Source of the DNA: Microplitis mediator | Lineage: Eukaryota > Arthropoda > Insecta > Hymenoptera > Braconidae | Length of the DNA: 64,000 nt | Direction of reading: 5' to 3' | Assembly: GCF_029852145.1 (NCBI RefSeq) | Contig: NC_079975.1 | Coordinates: 22,015,364-22,079,363 of the forward strand | Shown here: one piece after another, positions 37,175-42,917 of the stretch | Layout of the letters: every line of letters begins with the position of its first letter | Numbering within the stretch: position 1 is the first letter of the stretch | Position numbers and translations under genes: made by a program | Notes under the pieces: generated by a model | The model's input: the letters and a program-made list of their open reading frames with translations, nothing else | The model's database searches: none | What the model was told of the DNA's origin: nothing

Positions 37175-38816
37175 TATATATAAATATATATATATAAATA
37201 TATATATATATTTATATATATATATATATATATATACATATATTCATATATATATATATATTTTAATGATAAAAACAGTATTTTTAATCGCTCCCTGCTA
37301 AAGAAAAAATCGCTTCCAGCAAGCGATTTTTAATCGCTACCCGCTAGCGAAAAAATCGCTTCCAGCAAGCGATTTTTAATCGCTCCCTGCTAAAGAAAAA
37401 ATCGCTTCCAGCTAGCGAAAAAATCGCTTCCAGCAAGCGATTTTTAATCGCTACCTGCTAGCGAAAAAATCGCTAGCAGCTAGCGAAATAATCGCTTGCA
37501 GCAAGCGATTTTTAATCGCTAGCTGCTAAAGAAAAAATCGCTAGCCGCTAGCGAAATAATCGCTTGCAGCTAACGATTAAAAATCGCTAGCTGCTAAAGA
37601 AAAAATCGCTAGCCGCTAGCGAAATAATCGCTTGCAGCTAACGATTAAAAATCGCTAGCTGCTAGCGAAAAAAATCGCTAGCAGCTAGCGATTATTTTTT
37701 TCAGTGTAGGAATATCTGTCAAAGGTATGAACATTTATCGTTTATTATGACGGATTGTCGCGGAAACTCAAAAAAAGTAGAGAAATAATTATTTTTTTGA
37801 GGTCCGTATCTCCGAGATACGGTTTCAGATCATGGACACTGTGTGACTACTGTTATCGAAAGTAACCCATAACGACCATGGATTCATATACTTGTGTCAA
37901 TAGACGATAGACATAGAAATCTAGATACTCCGGATTTTATAGAAACTCAGATTCCTATGAGAATTTCCCACAAAGAAATCGATGTATCTAAATTTCCATA
38001 TGGGAATCCAGATACCTACAGTTTTTTATATGGATTTTTCATATGAGAATCCAGATACCCAGTTTCCTGTGTTGATTTTCCATATGGGAATCCAGTACCT
38101 AGAATTTTCCATGTGTATTTCCCATATGGGAATCGAGATACCACTGGATTCTTATAATAAATTCATACTTTCCTGTATGGATTCCTATGGGTTATCATGC
38201 AATCCCACATAAATATTTTTGATAGAACAGTAAACTAATTTTATTATTTTTAACTGATTGATACCGGAAATTTAATAAAAACACTGATGAAAAAAAAAGT
38301 CATCCAAGGCTCAAATTTTACTTTTTGATTTAAATTCAAAAATTCAAAAGTAATATTTTCAATTCTTAATTTATTTATAATTTTTATTTATTAAAAAAAA
38401 AAAAAATGGAGACCAAATAGTCCACTGGAGTTTTTTGGTACACCCCCAGAAATTGTTATAATTAATTAAAAAATTTAATAAAATATTAAACTCCGTAAAA
38501 ACTCAGGTTAAATTTTTAATTGTATAATTTTATTTTGAATAAAATTAAACGAACTAAAAGTAAATTTTTGTATTCACTCGTTTAATTACATTCCAACTTT
38601 ATAATTAGAAAAGTTAATAAAAAAATGTTGCAAATTAATTTTAGTTGCTATTATGAAGAAAATTAATTTTTTATCCCACAGTAAATTATAAATTTATTAT
38701 TTATTATAATAAAATACCTCATCCGCAAGTGGTAAATACGTAACATAATCAAATTTATCACTTTTAGATGAATTGTAATTGCAGCAGCAACTCTTACATA
38801 ATGAAAAAATAGACAT
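11805..38816 (-). CDS. Efa6: Efa6: Arf6 guanine-nucleotide exchange factor (PSD/EFA6 family), 13 coding exons
   Basis: Efa6 activates Arf6 at the plasma membrane by GDP/GTP exchange; in flies it also restrains cortical microtubules in axons (family knowledge). Coding exons, 5' to 3': 38816-38718, 33667-33601, 29522-29469, 25677-25266, 23925-22503, 21449-21214, 19703-19510, 18275-18083, 17939-17770, 15804-15588, 14360-14216, 13700-13557, 12056-11805. All phases agree and total 3606 bases (1201 residues). Visible domains: partial PDZ about 26-73; low-complexity linker about 75-685; Sec7 about 735-890 with the catalytic glutamic finger at E802 (SLTGETQ) and the LLNTDLHG motif; PH about 932-1040; coiled coil about 1071-1135. 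The motif order and the AVGSQRKFQRP and HYELKRYKTY motifs identify EFA6 rather than cytohesin or IQSEC. The N-terminus is the weakest part: exon 1 begins inside the PDZ domain, so a longer isoform probably exists. Confidence 0.88.
12357..12620. mobile_element. ACTCCG-type MITE, copy in Efa6 intron 12
   Basis: The ends are CACTGTAAAAAATCGG and AAATTTTTTACAGTG. The interior is built from GGAGTGAATT, CGGAGTAAAT and ACTCCG words in both orientations. Related copies are at 30691-30833, 42435-42704, 50674-51212, 52740-53042 and 61314-61626, with a truncated one at 20045-20285. Confidence 0.8.
12695..12935. mobile_element. MITE with GTCAATTGACGTCAA ends
   Basis: The left end CACGTCAATTGACGTCAA and the right end GGTCAATTGACGTCAATT are both self-palindromic. 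Inside, TTTTCCGGTAAATTTG and its approximate mirror (TTCCGGTGTATTTTTT) continue the pairing. The minus-strand frame here only spans the repeat. Confidence 0.55.
12963..13548 (+). mobile_element. 5'-truncated LINE inside Efa6 intron 12, antisense to the gene
   Basis: The frame 12969-13400 (143 codons) contains SRRQLADLSFFFKLINGLVD, PPEILANFGF and GPKNRIARLVNQFST, the post-reverse-transcriptase tail of a CR1/Jockey-like LINE. The 3' UTR ends TGTATATTGCCGATTGGCGT and a (TAAA)n tail at 13521-13548. The same 3' end appears at 17040-17070 in inverted orientation, so both are one family. The tail abuts the Efa6 exon 12 donor. Confidence 0.8.
13557..13700 (-). CDS. Efa6: Efa6 coding exon 12 (coiled coil)
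   Basis: This 144-base exon has TTTTTTAG before it and reads REQLRDHEERVSRLEAELEE, an amphipathic coiled coil, ending YKEKDAYLHYE. The donor is GTTTTA, the weakest in the gene. The tail of an antisense LINE begins about ten bases into the intron. Exon 13 continues in phase 0 with LKRYKTYSYLL, as in the family. Confidence 0.88.
14140..14190. repeat. (ATAATA)n simple repeat in Efa6 intron 11
   Basis: A short run of ATA/ATG triplets and AAATAAATA lies 26 bp downstream of the exon 11 donor (minus strand). Confidence 0.8.
14216..14360 (-). CDS. Efa6: Efa6 coding exon 11 (end of PH)
   Basis: This 145-base exon lies between TTATTAG and GTAAGC. It starts DSKELQSWIDTINFVCASFS, with the invariant Trp of the last PH helix, and goes on with AVGSQRKFQRPLLPCSHTKL, a block characteristic of EFA6/PSD proteins. 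Confidence 0.93.
14450..15090. mobile_element. Foldback element in Efa6 intron 10 with spaced inverted arms
   Basis: Arms pair over a long distance: CGGTGACATAAATTTCTGAT with ATCAAAAATTTATGTCACCG, CATATTGGTGCC with GGCACCAACATG, and ACATCTATAAGAT with ATCTTATAGATGT. The motif TTTGTGACATCTATAAG near 14460 recurs inverted near 14790. Target-site duplications are unclear. Confidence 0.65.
15091..15540. other. Efa6 intron 10 remainder, AT-rich
   Basis: No exon is seen. A C-rich stretch (CCCCCTCCCCCCCTCC, about 15096-15111) is unusual for the region. Part of 15170-15420 resembles 1740-1860 inverted. Confidence 0.4.
15588..15804 (-). CDS. Efa6: Efa6 coding exon 10 (PH domain)
   Basis: This 217-base exon lies between TACTACAG and GTAAAT. 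It reads PFGKRGWKMYYCTLRELVLY, the typical W-K-x-Y-Y core of the EFA6 PH domain, then HHALATKASDYTKKQHVFRL and the QTADQAEYLFQT block. This domain binds PIP2 in the family. Confidence 0.93.
16107..16592. mobile_element. Element with GCAGAAAAAAAGGATT ends and a GC-rich core, Efa6 intron 9
   Basis: The ends GCAGAAAAAAAGGATT and AATCCTTTTTTTTCTGTGC are inverted repeats. The core from about 16345 to 16550 is strikingly GC-rich and itself palindromic: CCGGAAAGTGGCAACTTTCG against CGAAGTTGCAACTTTCCGG, and CTCAGACCACATGT against ACATGTGCTCTGAG. The core may be a second, nested element. Confidence 0.6.
17034..17690 (-). mobile_element. 5'-truncated LINE in Efa6 intron 9, same strand as the gene
   Basis: Minus-strand reading begins RRQITDLIFFYKIINRLIDS at about 17688 and continues PDILGSFSIVCNKQYLRSNR to FNSDIDFLVT and a stop at 17446. 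A long 3' UTR follows, ending TATAGCCGATTGGCGT and an AATAAATAAATA tail. It belongs to the same family as the LINE at 12963-13548 by protein pattern and 3' end. Confidence 0.75.
17770..17939 (-). CDS. Efa6: Efa6 coding exon 9 (Sec7-PH linker, start of PH)
   Basis: This 170-base exon lies between AATTAG and GTAATT. It joins the Sec7 domain to the PH domain with a Ser/Gly-rich linker and NPFLDVPN, then FKKGYVMRKCCYDANGKK, the first PH strands with the basic lipid-facing loop. Confidence 0.92.
18083..18275 (-). CDS. Efa6: Efa6 coding exon 8 (Sec7 hydrophobic groove)
   Basis: This 193-base exon lies between TTTTTAG and GTAAGT. It reads DAVHTLTCAIMLLNTDLHG and NMGRKMSCSQFIENLSELN, the best-conserved part of Sec7 domains (LLNTDLH), and ends YPLEWAL. 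Confidence 0.93.
18300..18545 (+). pseudogene. Decayed LINE fragment in Efa6 intron 7
   Basis: The sequence is closely related to 2085-2330 (shared words TTGTCAGATRTMAAGTTCAA, AAGTAGACTTTTA, CAATAAGTCATTTA). The frame is broken by stops: AAGTAAAGTAGAC replaces a sense codon, and a middle part is missing. It lies just upstream of exon 8 in the minus orientation. Confidence 0.7.
18582..19140. mobile_element. Foldback element in Efa6 intron 7
   Basis: The ends CGCCCAATAAAAAGCTTC and GAAGCTTTTTATGGGACG pair, and the arms of about 250 bp stay complementary towards the centre near 18850: GATACAATCGCGGTTTTTTT against its mirror, CCATAGGAACAATTTTGTAGG against its mirror, and TTGACAAAAAAGGTCATG against its mirror. 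Confidence 0.85.
19195..19260 (+). repeat. tRNA-like B-box word, possible SINE remnant
   Basis: GGTTCGATTC at 19221-19230 is a perfect RNA polymerase III B box and sits in ACGGGTTCGATTCTCGAAC. No acceptor stem or convincing A box can be folded around it, so I do not call a tRNA. Confidence 0.3.
19510..19703 (-). CDS. Efa6: Efa6 coding exon 7 (Sec7 catalytic part)
   Basis: This 194-base exon lies between TTTTAG and GTAACT. It contains ALRKFLAQFSLTGETQERER. The Glu in GET corresponds to the glutamic finger that displaces Mg2+ and GDP-phosphate contacts in Arf exchange factors. It ends with CNPGSFNSQ. Confidence 0.92.
20045..20285. mobile_element. Partial ACTCCG-type MITE in Efa6 intron 6
   Basis: ACAGTAAAAAAAATT at the left and the interior words CGGAGTAAATGCGGAGCAG and AACTCCAAATCGGAGTGAAT identify the family. 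The right end stops at TTCACTCCCACCC, beside the next element, so it is truncated or interrupted. Confidence 0.6.
20302..20846. mobile_element. Foldback MITE with CCGTGTAAAAA ends in Efa6 intron 6
   Basis: It starts CCGTGTAAAAATAAATTCG and ends TTTTTTTTACACGAG. Arms repeat TTCCAAAAAAGTTCCGCATG and its complement CATATGCGGAACTTTTTTGG, with internal multiples of TTCCAAAAAA. A relative with CTCGTGTAAAAAAATTCCG and TTTTACACGGG ends is at 34661-34973. Confidence 0.75.
21214..21449 (-). CDS. Efa6: Efa6 coding exon 6 (start of Sec7)
   Basis: This 236-base exon has GGTAG before it and GTATTT after it. It carries an acidic run (ELKDNDDDRE) and then the beginning of the Sec7 domain, AVRLAKRLYSLDGFKKSDVS. 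It leaves two bases, completed by the C that opens exon 7 to give SKNNDFSRAVAEEYL. Confidence 0.9.
21515..22382. mobile_element. 868 bp TIR element with AGAGATCCGTCA ends in Efa6 intron 5
   Basis: The left AGAGATCCGTCA is the exact complement of the right TGACGGATCTCT. The interior is extremely AT-rich with many CATATAT and TATATG words. It ends about 120 bp from exon 5. There is no coding capacity. Confidence 0.7.
22503..23925 (-). CDS. Efa6: Efa6 coding exon 5 (long low-complexity linker)
   Basis: This is the longest exon, 1423 bases, between TTATCAG and CAG-GTATTT. It starts with the conserved FEAYMMTGDLMLNLSRTQQ block. It then has His-rich runs (with HHHHHHH), a run of ten Gly, long Ser runs, Asn runs and a DIDIDDD acidic patch, and ends AEFCGYQ. 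Such runs suggest a disordered linker and are prone to length polymorphism. The frame extends a few codons past the donor (VFS) before a stop, which is intronic. Confidence 0.88.
23955..25250. mobile_element. Large dispersed element with ~222 bp internal tandem units, copy 1 (Efa6 intron 4)
   Basis: From GCACAGTAGAAATATTGTG to about CTCTGTGTAAG this closely matches 32180-33300, base for base over long stretches (for example TTTAACAGTTTAAAAGTGTT). Its right half holds three units with TTAACATTTTTTTTGTGT at about 24612, 24836 and 25062. Each unit ends AACACAATATTTTTTACTATG, which is the complement of the left end, so TIR-like ends recur in every unit. It fills nearly all of intron 4. Confidence 0.75.
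25266..25677 (-). CDS. Efa6: Efa6 coding exon 4 (linker)
   Basis: This 412-base exon lies between TTGCAG and GTAATA. It starts DPAIKAHVKRLLSPGQG and is then Ser/Asn-rich without a known fold. The later part has acidic patches (SEFEALLP, SFKEEERAQWEPLSG). It leaves two bases (AG), which with the first base of exon 5 complete an Arg codon to give RFEAYMMTGDL. Confidence 0.85.
25836..25935. mobile_element. 100 bp MITE with ACACAGAAAAAAAAG ends in Efa6 intron 3
   Basis: ACACAGAAAAAAAAGATTTT and AAAATTTTTTTTCTGTGT are inverted ends of a very short element. Confidence 0.6.
26640..26880. other. Pyrimidine-rich stretch in Efa6 intron 3
   Basis: The plus strand is C/T-rich (TCTCTTCCCTCTTTTCTCTTTC-like) and less AT-biased than its flanks. 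It could be regulatory or a promoter of a short Efa6 isoform starting at exon 4, but I see no core-promoter motif I would trust. Confidence 0.2.
26959..27744. mobile_element. TIR element with CATGGTGACCACA ends in Efa6 intron 3
   Basis: The left CATGGTGACCACA and the right TGTGGCCACCATG pair. AATTCCCTGACTTTTCC near the left and CCCTGACTTTTCCCTGATTT near the right match the family of the 7084-7900 element. Confidence 0.7.
28155..28191. repeat. (TA)n microsatellite
   Basis: About 30 bases of uninterrupted TA units follow CATAATATAT. Confidence 0.9.
28404..28895. repeat. ~490 bp compound trinucleotide repeat (AAT/ACT/GAT), Efa6 intron 3
   Basis: Triplets AAT, ACT, AGT and GAT alternate in blocks, with larger duplicated blocks: the stretch from GATAATAGTAGCAGTAAT to AATAATAGTGGTAAT occurs twice about 100 bp apart, and ACTACTACTGATGCTACG occurs twice. 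Because the period is three, several frames stay open on both strands (up to 178 codons). These are low-complexity artefacts, not genes. Confidence 0.9.
29469..29522 (-). CDS. Efa6: Efa6 coding exon 3 (end of PDZ)
   Basis: This 54-base exon lies between TTGCAG and GTGAGT. It reads VLKCLRLSSDPVTLKLRR, the second helix and last strand of a PDZ domain. It is phase 1 in and phase 1 out, matching its neighbours exactly. Confidence 0.85.
29590..30400. other. GC-richer island in Efa6 intron 2, possible internal promoter or UTR exon
   Basis: This stretch is clearly less AT-rich than the intron around it and has CG-containing words (TTCGCGGTCTCGCGG, GTTGCGCGCGCTTACG). On the minus strand CTATATAAATAAT near 30190 could be a TATA box for a shorter Efa6 transcript. 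Plus-strand frames at 29753-30019 and 29955-30386 overlap in different frames and resemble no protein I know. I cannot decide between promoter, UTR exon and unrelated insertion. Confidence 0.25.
30691..30833. mobile_element. Short ACTCCG-type MITE in Efa6 intron 2
   Basis: The ends are ACTGTAAAAAATTTTCGG and CGATTTTTTACAGT, with CGGAGTGAACG and ATTACTCCGAATTCAC inside. It is about half the length of the other members. Confidence 0.75.
30834..32179. other. Efa6 intron 2, AT-rich, no exon recognised
   Basis: This holds homopolymer-rich intron sequence. I found no exon with sensible splice sites and a protein-like frame; the plus frame at 31618-31839 is AT-driven. Confidence 0.4.
32180..33300. 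mobile_element. Large dispersed element with ~222 bp internal tandem units, copy 2 (Efa6 intron 2)
   Basis: This is the same element as 23955-25250 in the same orientation, with only scattered base differences over the first ~850 bp. Units with TTAACATTTTTTTTGTGT-like words begin near 32828, 33052 and 33276; the last is cut off. Confidence 0.75.
33601..33667 (-). CDS. Efa6: Efa6 coding exon 2 (PDZ core)
   Basis: This 67-base exon has TTTTCTAG before it and GTGAGT after it. It reads VEAGDVILRVNDVDVNRFST, then KE. A-G-D-x-I-L-x-V-N-D/G is the signature of the PDZ fold between its first helix and fourth strand, and the following residues begin the second helix. It is phase 0 in and phase 1 out. 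Confidence 0.85.
34236..34441. repeat. Dispersed ~190 bp repeat, copy 3 of 4
   Basis: The words TAGACAATTAAAAATTTTGTG, AAATTATGCACATGTAGG and GAACGTCGGCTAACTTCAG match copies at 3715, 5583 and 57843. Confidence 0.6.
34661..34973. mobile_element. MITE with CTCGTGTAAAAAAATTCCG ends in Efa6 intron 1
   Basis: The right end TTTTACACGGG mirrors the left CTCGTGTAAAA. GTTCCAAAAAAGTTCGAG near the left end ties it to the family of 20302-20846. Confidence 0.65.
35702..36221. mobile_element. MITE with G-rich terminal inverted repeats (Efa6 intron 1)
   Basis: The left end TATAGGGGAAGGGGGGGC continues with AAAAGGGGGTAGGGTAGG. The right end TACCCCCTTTTGCCCCTCCC continues TCCCCTATA. A second pair, GGGGTACC near 35745 and GGGGGTACCCC near 36050, also matches. 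The minus-strand frame at 35640-35873 crosses the end and is not a gene. Confidence 0.75.
36277..38225. mobile_element. Outer TIR element with CTATCAAAAA ends, split by a nested palindrome
   Basis: The left end CTATCAAAAAAATCCATATG and the right end ATATTTTTGATAG are inverted. Both flanks of the inner element are full of CATATGGGAATCCAG-type words, which repeat about every 60 bp on the right side (37985-38150). The plus frame at 37982-38212 merely translates that repeat. Confidence 0.65.
36401..37706. mobile_element. 1.3 kb palindromic element made of TCGCTAGCTGCTAGCGA repeats
   Basis: The termini are CACTGAAAAAAATAATCGC and GATTATTTTTTTCAGTG, flanked by TTTA and TAGG (probable TA target). 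Each arm (36416-36965 and 37275-37695) is a chain of about 22 bp units, themselves palindromic (GCTAGCTGCTAGC, or GCTGGAAGCG variants) and separated by GATTTTTTCG or GATTAAAAATCG. The right arm mirrors the left unit by unit, including the variant units. The centre (36966-37280) is (TA)n-rich and also inverted. Confidence 0.9.
38718..38816 (-). CDS. Efa6: Efa6 coding exon 1 (Cys-rich N-terminus), start uncertain
   Basis: The frame starts MSIFSLCKSCCCNY and ends YVTYLPLADE before a GTATTT donor, phase 0. GTATTT donors are also used by exons 5 and 6, which supports it. KFDYVTYLPLADE plus the next exon VEAGDVILRVND reads as the middle of a PDZ domain. The four nearby Cys after a hydrophobic start would suit S-acylation, if this is the real start. 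Alternatively the segment is an internal exon beginning at the AG at 38794-38793 (TTATGTAAG), which would drop the Met and join an upstream exon. Confidence 0.55.
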
Positions 38817-39110
38817 AATAAACTCGTAAACAATAAAAAAATTTAAAAAATAGTAAACAAATATATTTATGATATGTTACTGATCAGCAAATAAATAAAT
38901 TGCGTCGTATAATGTCTATTGAATTACCGAGTTACACTGACGTGTCCTCAATCTTTTTCATGAGCTTTTTTATTTATCTTTCTCTTTCTACTTTGCTCAC
39001 TACTTGCCAATAGTATTTATAACTACCTAACATTGACATTGTTCACTTAAATATACAATTATATATATTTTTATCCACTTTAATTAAAGCCATTATTTTT
39101 TTCAATACGT
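38817..39110. other. Upstream flank of Efa6 exon 1
   Basis: AT-rich DNA with a pyrimidine-rich patch (CTTTCTCTTTCTACTTTGCTC, about 38980-39000). It would hold the promoter if exon 1 is a true first exon; no clear TATA or initiator was chosen. Confidence 0.25.
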
Positions 39111-39830
39111 ACACAGCAAAAAATTTCTCGTGTTTGTGTATCGAAAAATGTCTGTGTTAAAAATTTTATTTTAAATATTTGAAATTTTCGTGTGTTAATT
39201 TAACATATTGTTTTTGTGTTGTTTGAACAGTACATTTTTAACACAAAAAAATTTTAATTGAAACAAAAGTAACATTTACTCAGTGTCATTGTCCAAAAAA
39301 GTGTTAACACATTTTAAATTTTAAATTAACACTTTACGTGTGTTGCAGATAAAATTTGAATGTATAAAAGTTTTAGAACCGGTAACAGAGAATATTGAGA
39401 TTCCGGGTCAAACAATAACTTTATTTTGACTTTTTTGACTGCCACGCAGTTTAAAATTTTATGTTCTTGTGTATAAAAATTCAATAGTTAAATATTTTGA
39501 TAGCATCAAGTGTAAATTTAACTAAAGTTGAATGTGTTATGAGCTGCCCAATTTCAAAACACAGTAACTGACAAAAACAAAATTTTTGAAATAAGTATTG
39601 AATCATGTCTGCAAGACTCCGCTGGAACTAAAAATACTAAAAAATTGATTTTGAAAAATTTGTCCCTTACTGTGTTTTGAAATCGGGCAGCCGTTATCTG
39701 ATCTCAATAAGTTTTAAAAATGTATTATTGTTTTACACAAGTATAATGTGTTAAATTAGCACAAAAAATTGAGTGGACCATTTGGGACATGTGATTTGTG
39801 TTAAATTTAACACAAAATTTTCAGCTGTGT
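39111..39830. mobile_element. TIR element with ACACAGCAAAAAATTT ends
   Basis: The right end AAAATTTTCAGCTGTGT mirrors the left ACACAGCAAAAAATTT. The interior has many TGTGTTAAA and TTTAACACA words. A similar end, TTTTTTTTTACTGTGCA, occurs near 40335, so 39840-40340 may be a degenerate relative. Confidence 0.65.
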
Positions 39831-40689
39831 ATATTTTTTTTTGACTTGTATATGACTTAGTTAACTTAATTTTGGCTACACTTACTGTTTAACTTTACTA
39901 TGACTTTTCTAACTTAAAAATTTGAGTCAAATTCAAATCAATGTTGATTTGGATTTGGCTTAAATTTAAGTCAACTGTCAAATCCAAGACAAAGTGACTG
40001 TAAATTGACTGAGTTGATGTAAATCGGTACCAAATAAGAAAATTTAGTCAAAACCAAATGTGTTTCATATCTTAAAATATGTTTTTCATATATACAAAAA
40101 TGAGAACTCAAACGACTTGCTTTTTATCTTACAAGACTTGCATTATTTTCAATTTTAAAAATTACTCCAAAATCAAGCTATTTTTTTGACTCGGGATTTT
40201 TTGTGTTGCTTTTAACATTTTTGAATGTTCTTTTTTTTTACACAAGTGAATAATGTTAAAACAACATAAAAACTTGTGTAAAATGTCGTTCTAATACACA
40301 GTCTTGTATTAATTTTTGCAAAATTTTTTTTTACTGTGCATACATATTTAATTAAAAGTTATCAAGTATAATATTTACTTTAAAACTTCAATTAAATTTT
40401 TTTTGCTAAGAGTTTATTATTTTATTTTTAAAATATATGAAAAAATAATTTATAGTAAATTAATTATATGAATTTAATTATTATTTGAACTTTAAAGACT
40501 TCACGTTAATAGGTCAGATGTTTGAGAAATCTTAAAAGCTCAAGCTAAGTGTGCTTTTAGCGACAGAACGTAAACGTGTAAATAAAACCACATTTATTTC
40601 ATTATATTTTTATTTCAATGCCTACTTTTAAATACATATTTTTATATTTATTCCAATTTATAAAGGATTTTTTTTTTATTTTATATTAA

Positions 40690-41030
40690 TAACTGACAAT
40701 GTGACGTAGGGTACATGGGTTCAAACCTCGGCAAGAACAGGTTTTTTTTCACCATGACCCAGGCCTTTGCTTCAGGAAATCGTCACAAGGGGCCGTCTGT
40801 ACTCGATCAAATTTTTTGGGTTTTTCTAGGAGGCCCTCGGCACAAAAAATAGGTAGGGCGTCAGGAAGAAAAGCAGGAAATGAAAAGGCAAACTTCCTCT
40901 CTCCTTCAGCGTAAAGACAGATAATGGATTAAAAGGCTGATATTAGAAAATGGTAAATAATAGGAAACTGCAGTTAAAGACAGAAGTATAAAAGGTCTTT
41001 ACAGAGGCTCAAACAGGGCAACCCACTAAT
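40690..41030 (+). mobile_element. Possible tRNA-derived SINE
   Basis: A B-box-like GGTTCAAACCTCGG lies at 40718-40731. It is followed by an unusually GC-rich body (ATGACCCAGGCCTTTGC, GGGGCCGTCTGT, GGAGGCCCTCGGCAC) of about 250 bp, quite unlike the surroundings. The A box is not convincing and no second copy is in the window. Confidence 0.35.
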
Positions 41031-41589
41031 GGAAATTTAATTTAAATGCAATTTTAAAATATTGAATTTTAATCAAAGCATCTTATCTTTAACTATATAT
41101 GAGGAATTCTGTATATGAAAGAAAGAAAAATAGTGAAAAATTTAAGGAGATAGACAAGAATATTGAATTTGTTTTTTGTGAAGAAATTTTTTTTTTATTT
41201 AAAGCTTCTTGTTTTTTTACTATTTATTATGTTATTTTTTTTGTTTTTTGAAGTAGCGAATTGTATGTTGTATTGAAAGTAACGATATTGTTAGCGGAGA
41301 AGAGAAAAGAATGTAAAGTATGGTGTAATACCGAAGAGGGGAAACCATGGCCATGTAACCAGACACCAATTCTCTTTTACGTAACACAACCTGCTATCGT
41401 TAACTATCGACTTCCTTACTCGATATTCTATGTCAAGTACTGTCTACTATATTATAATACAAAGTACTTCCTATTATATATAAGATAATAATTATTTTTA
41501 AATCTAATTTTTATATATGTTTCAATTACTTGATATAAGAATTTCGTTATGCTGTATGTATTTTTTATGAAAAAAAAAAATGTATTTTT

Positions 41590-42433
41590 ACACGGAAAAA
41601 AAAGAATATTAAAAATTACTAAATAATAGTAAAAAGTGAAATCTGTTATCAATAATTAGTACTATTATGTACTTAATGCAAAGTAGTTTACTAATTTTTG
41701 TAGATTCCTAAAAACTACTATCAATTATTTCAAAAAGTAAGTAAATATTATTACTTTTAGAGATATAAATACGTGGCTTATTAGTTAAAATTAATTAATT
41801 TATGGCATACATCTATTAAAAAGTAATGATTGGTCAAATTAACAATTGCTATCTTAGATACTGATTTTTCCAGCCGAAAATTGCAAAAGTTACAAACTTT
41901 TATTTTATAAATTCGATATCACTGATCAATTATTACCTTAAAATATTATTTATTCATCATTATAAATTAATTTACAATATTCATAAATCGAATAAGTGGT
42001 AAATAATAAAATGAAAAATTAGTAGACTAGATACTGATTTTTTGCTCATAAAAATACCGAAAACTTTTAACTCTTATTTTATAAATTCTATCCCATTGAC
42101 TAATAATTAATATAAAATGTTATTTATTCGTTATTATAAATTAATTTATTATATACATAAATCGAATAAGTGGTAAATTTTTAAAATTTTTCTATGTTTA
42201 TTTGAATAGTAATAAATAACTGTAGATATCAATTTATCGATTCTTTTTCATATTAATTTAAATATACGAAATTACAAATTTTGCTCTTCTATGTGTATCA
42301 AATTTTAATATAAATAATAGCCATTTTGTAATATATAATGATCCTGGTTTGATATTAGTATACAAATATACTAATTTTAAGTCAAAAATAAACTACAAAC
42401 TATTAAAATTTCGAGCATCATTTTTTTCCGTGT
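41590..42433. mobile_element. 844 bp TIR element with ACACGGAAAAAAAAG ends
   Basis: The left ACACGGAAAAAAAAG and the right TTTTTTTCCGTGT are inverted. The interior has two diverged parallel blocks, each with CGAATAAGTGGTAAAT and an ATTATTTATTCRT word (about 41945-42010 and 42120-42180). The minus frame at 41452-41652 crosses the end and is not a gene. Confidence 0.7.
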
Positions 42434-42434
42434 A

Positions 42435-42704
42435 CACTGCGAAAAATCGGAAGTGATTACGGATTTTATTTAAATTCAATTTCACTCCTTCACTAGAAGT
42501 TCCGGAGTTAATAAAAAATCACTCCGCATTCGGAGTAAATAAAAAATTTGTTTTTCCACCGGAGTGATTACGAATTTTATTTACATTCAAATTTACTCTG
42601 ATTCAGAGTAAATTTCGCTCCAAGGGGATAAAATAAATAAATAATCATCAAGTCCGCATTCATTCGGATATAATCCGCGTTCACTTCAAAAATTTTTTAC
42701 TGTG
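42435..42704. mobile_element. ACTCCG-type MITE directly abutting the 41590-42433 element
   Basis: The ends are CACTGCGAAAAATCGG and AATTTTTTACTGTG, with CACTCCGCATTCGGAGT inside. Only one or two bases separate it from its neighbour. Confidence 0.75.
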
Positions 42705-42841
42705 CAATTCTCATATGAACATAAAAAAAATCTGTTACTATCTCATTATAAATGCATATGCATATGACGGGTGAAGTAGAACAGAATAGATCCTGTTAAA
42801 CCAGAAATTATGAGATAAAATCAAGCAGAGGTATATTTACC

Positions 42842-42917
42842 AGATGAAAATGTAAGTTTAATAGTCCGACATACCAGACAACGATCCCCTGGGATGTTTT
42901 TATCCCACAGTTGCTTT
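42842..42917 (-). CDS. Possible upstream Efa6 exon
   Basis: The minus strand has ATTTATGCAG then an open segment reading KQLWDKNIPGDRCLVCRTIK, clearly less AT-rich than its surroundings. Two donors are possible: GTATGT after GDRCL (phase 0, compatible with exon 1 trimmed at its internal AG or with exon 2), or GTAAAT after LTFSSG (phase 1, compatible with exons 3 or 4). An in-frame Met precedes it within the acceptor. RTIKLTF could be the first PDZ strand. I cannot confirm expression. Confidence 0.35.

Noticed and set aside
36401..37706. CRISPR-like repeat array
   Set aside because: The units are directly adjoining palindromes without unique spacers, mirrored about a centre, in a eukaryotic intron.
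37982..38212. Plus-strand frame of 76 codons with repeated FHMGIQ words
   Set aside because: It translates the ~60 bp tandem repeat in the flank of the nested element.
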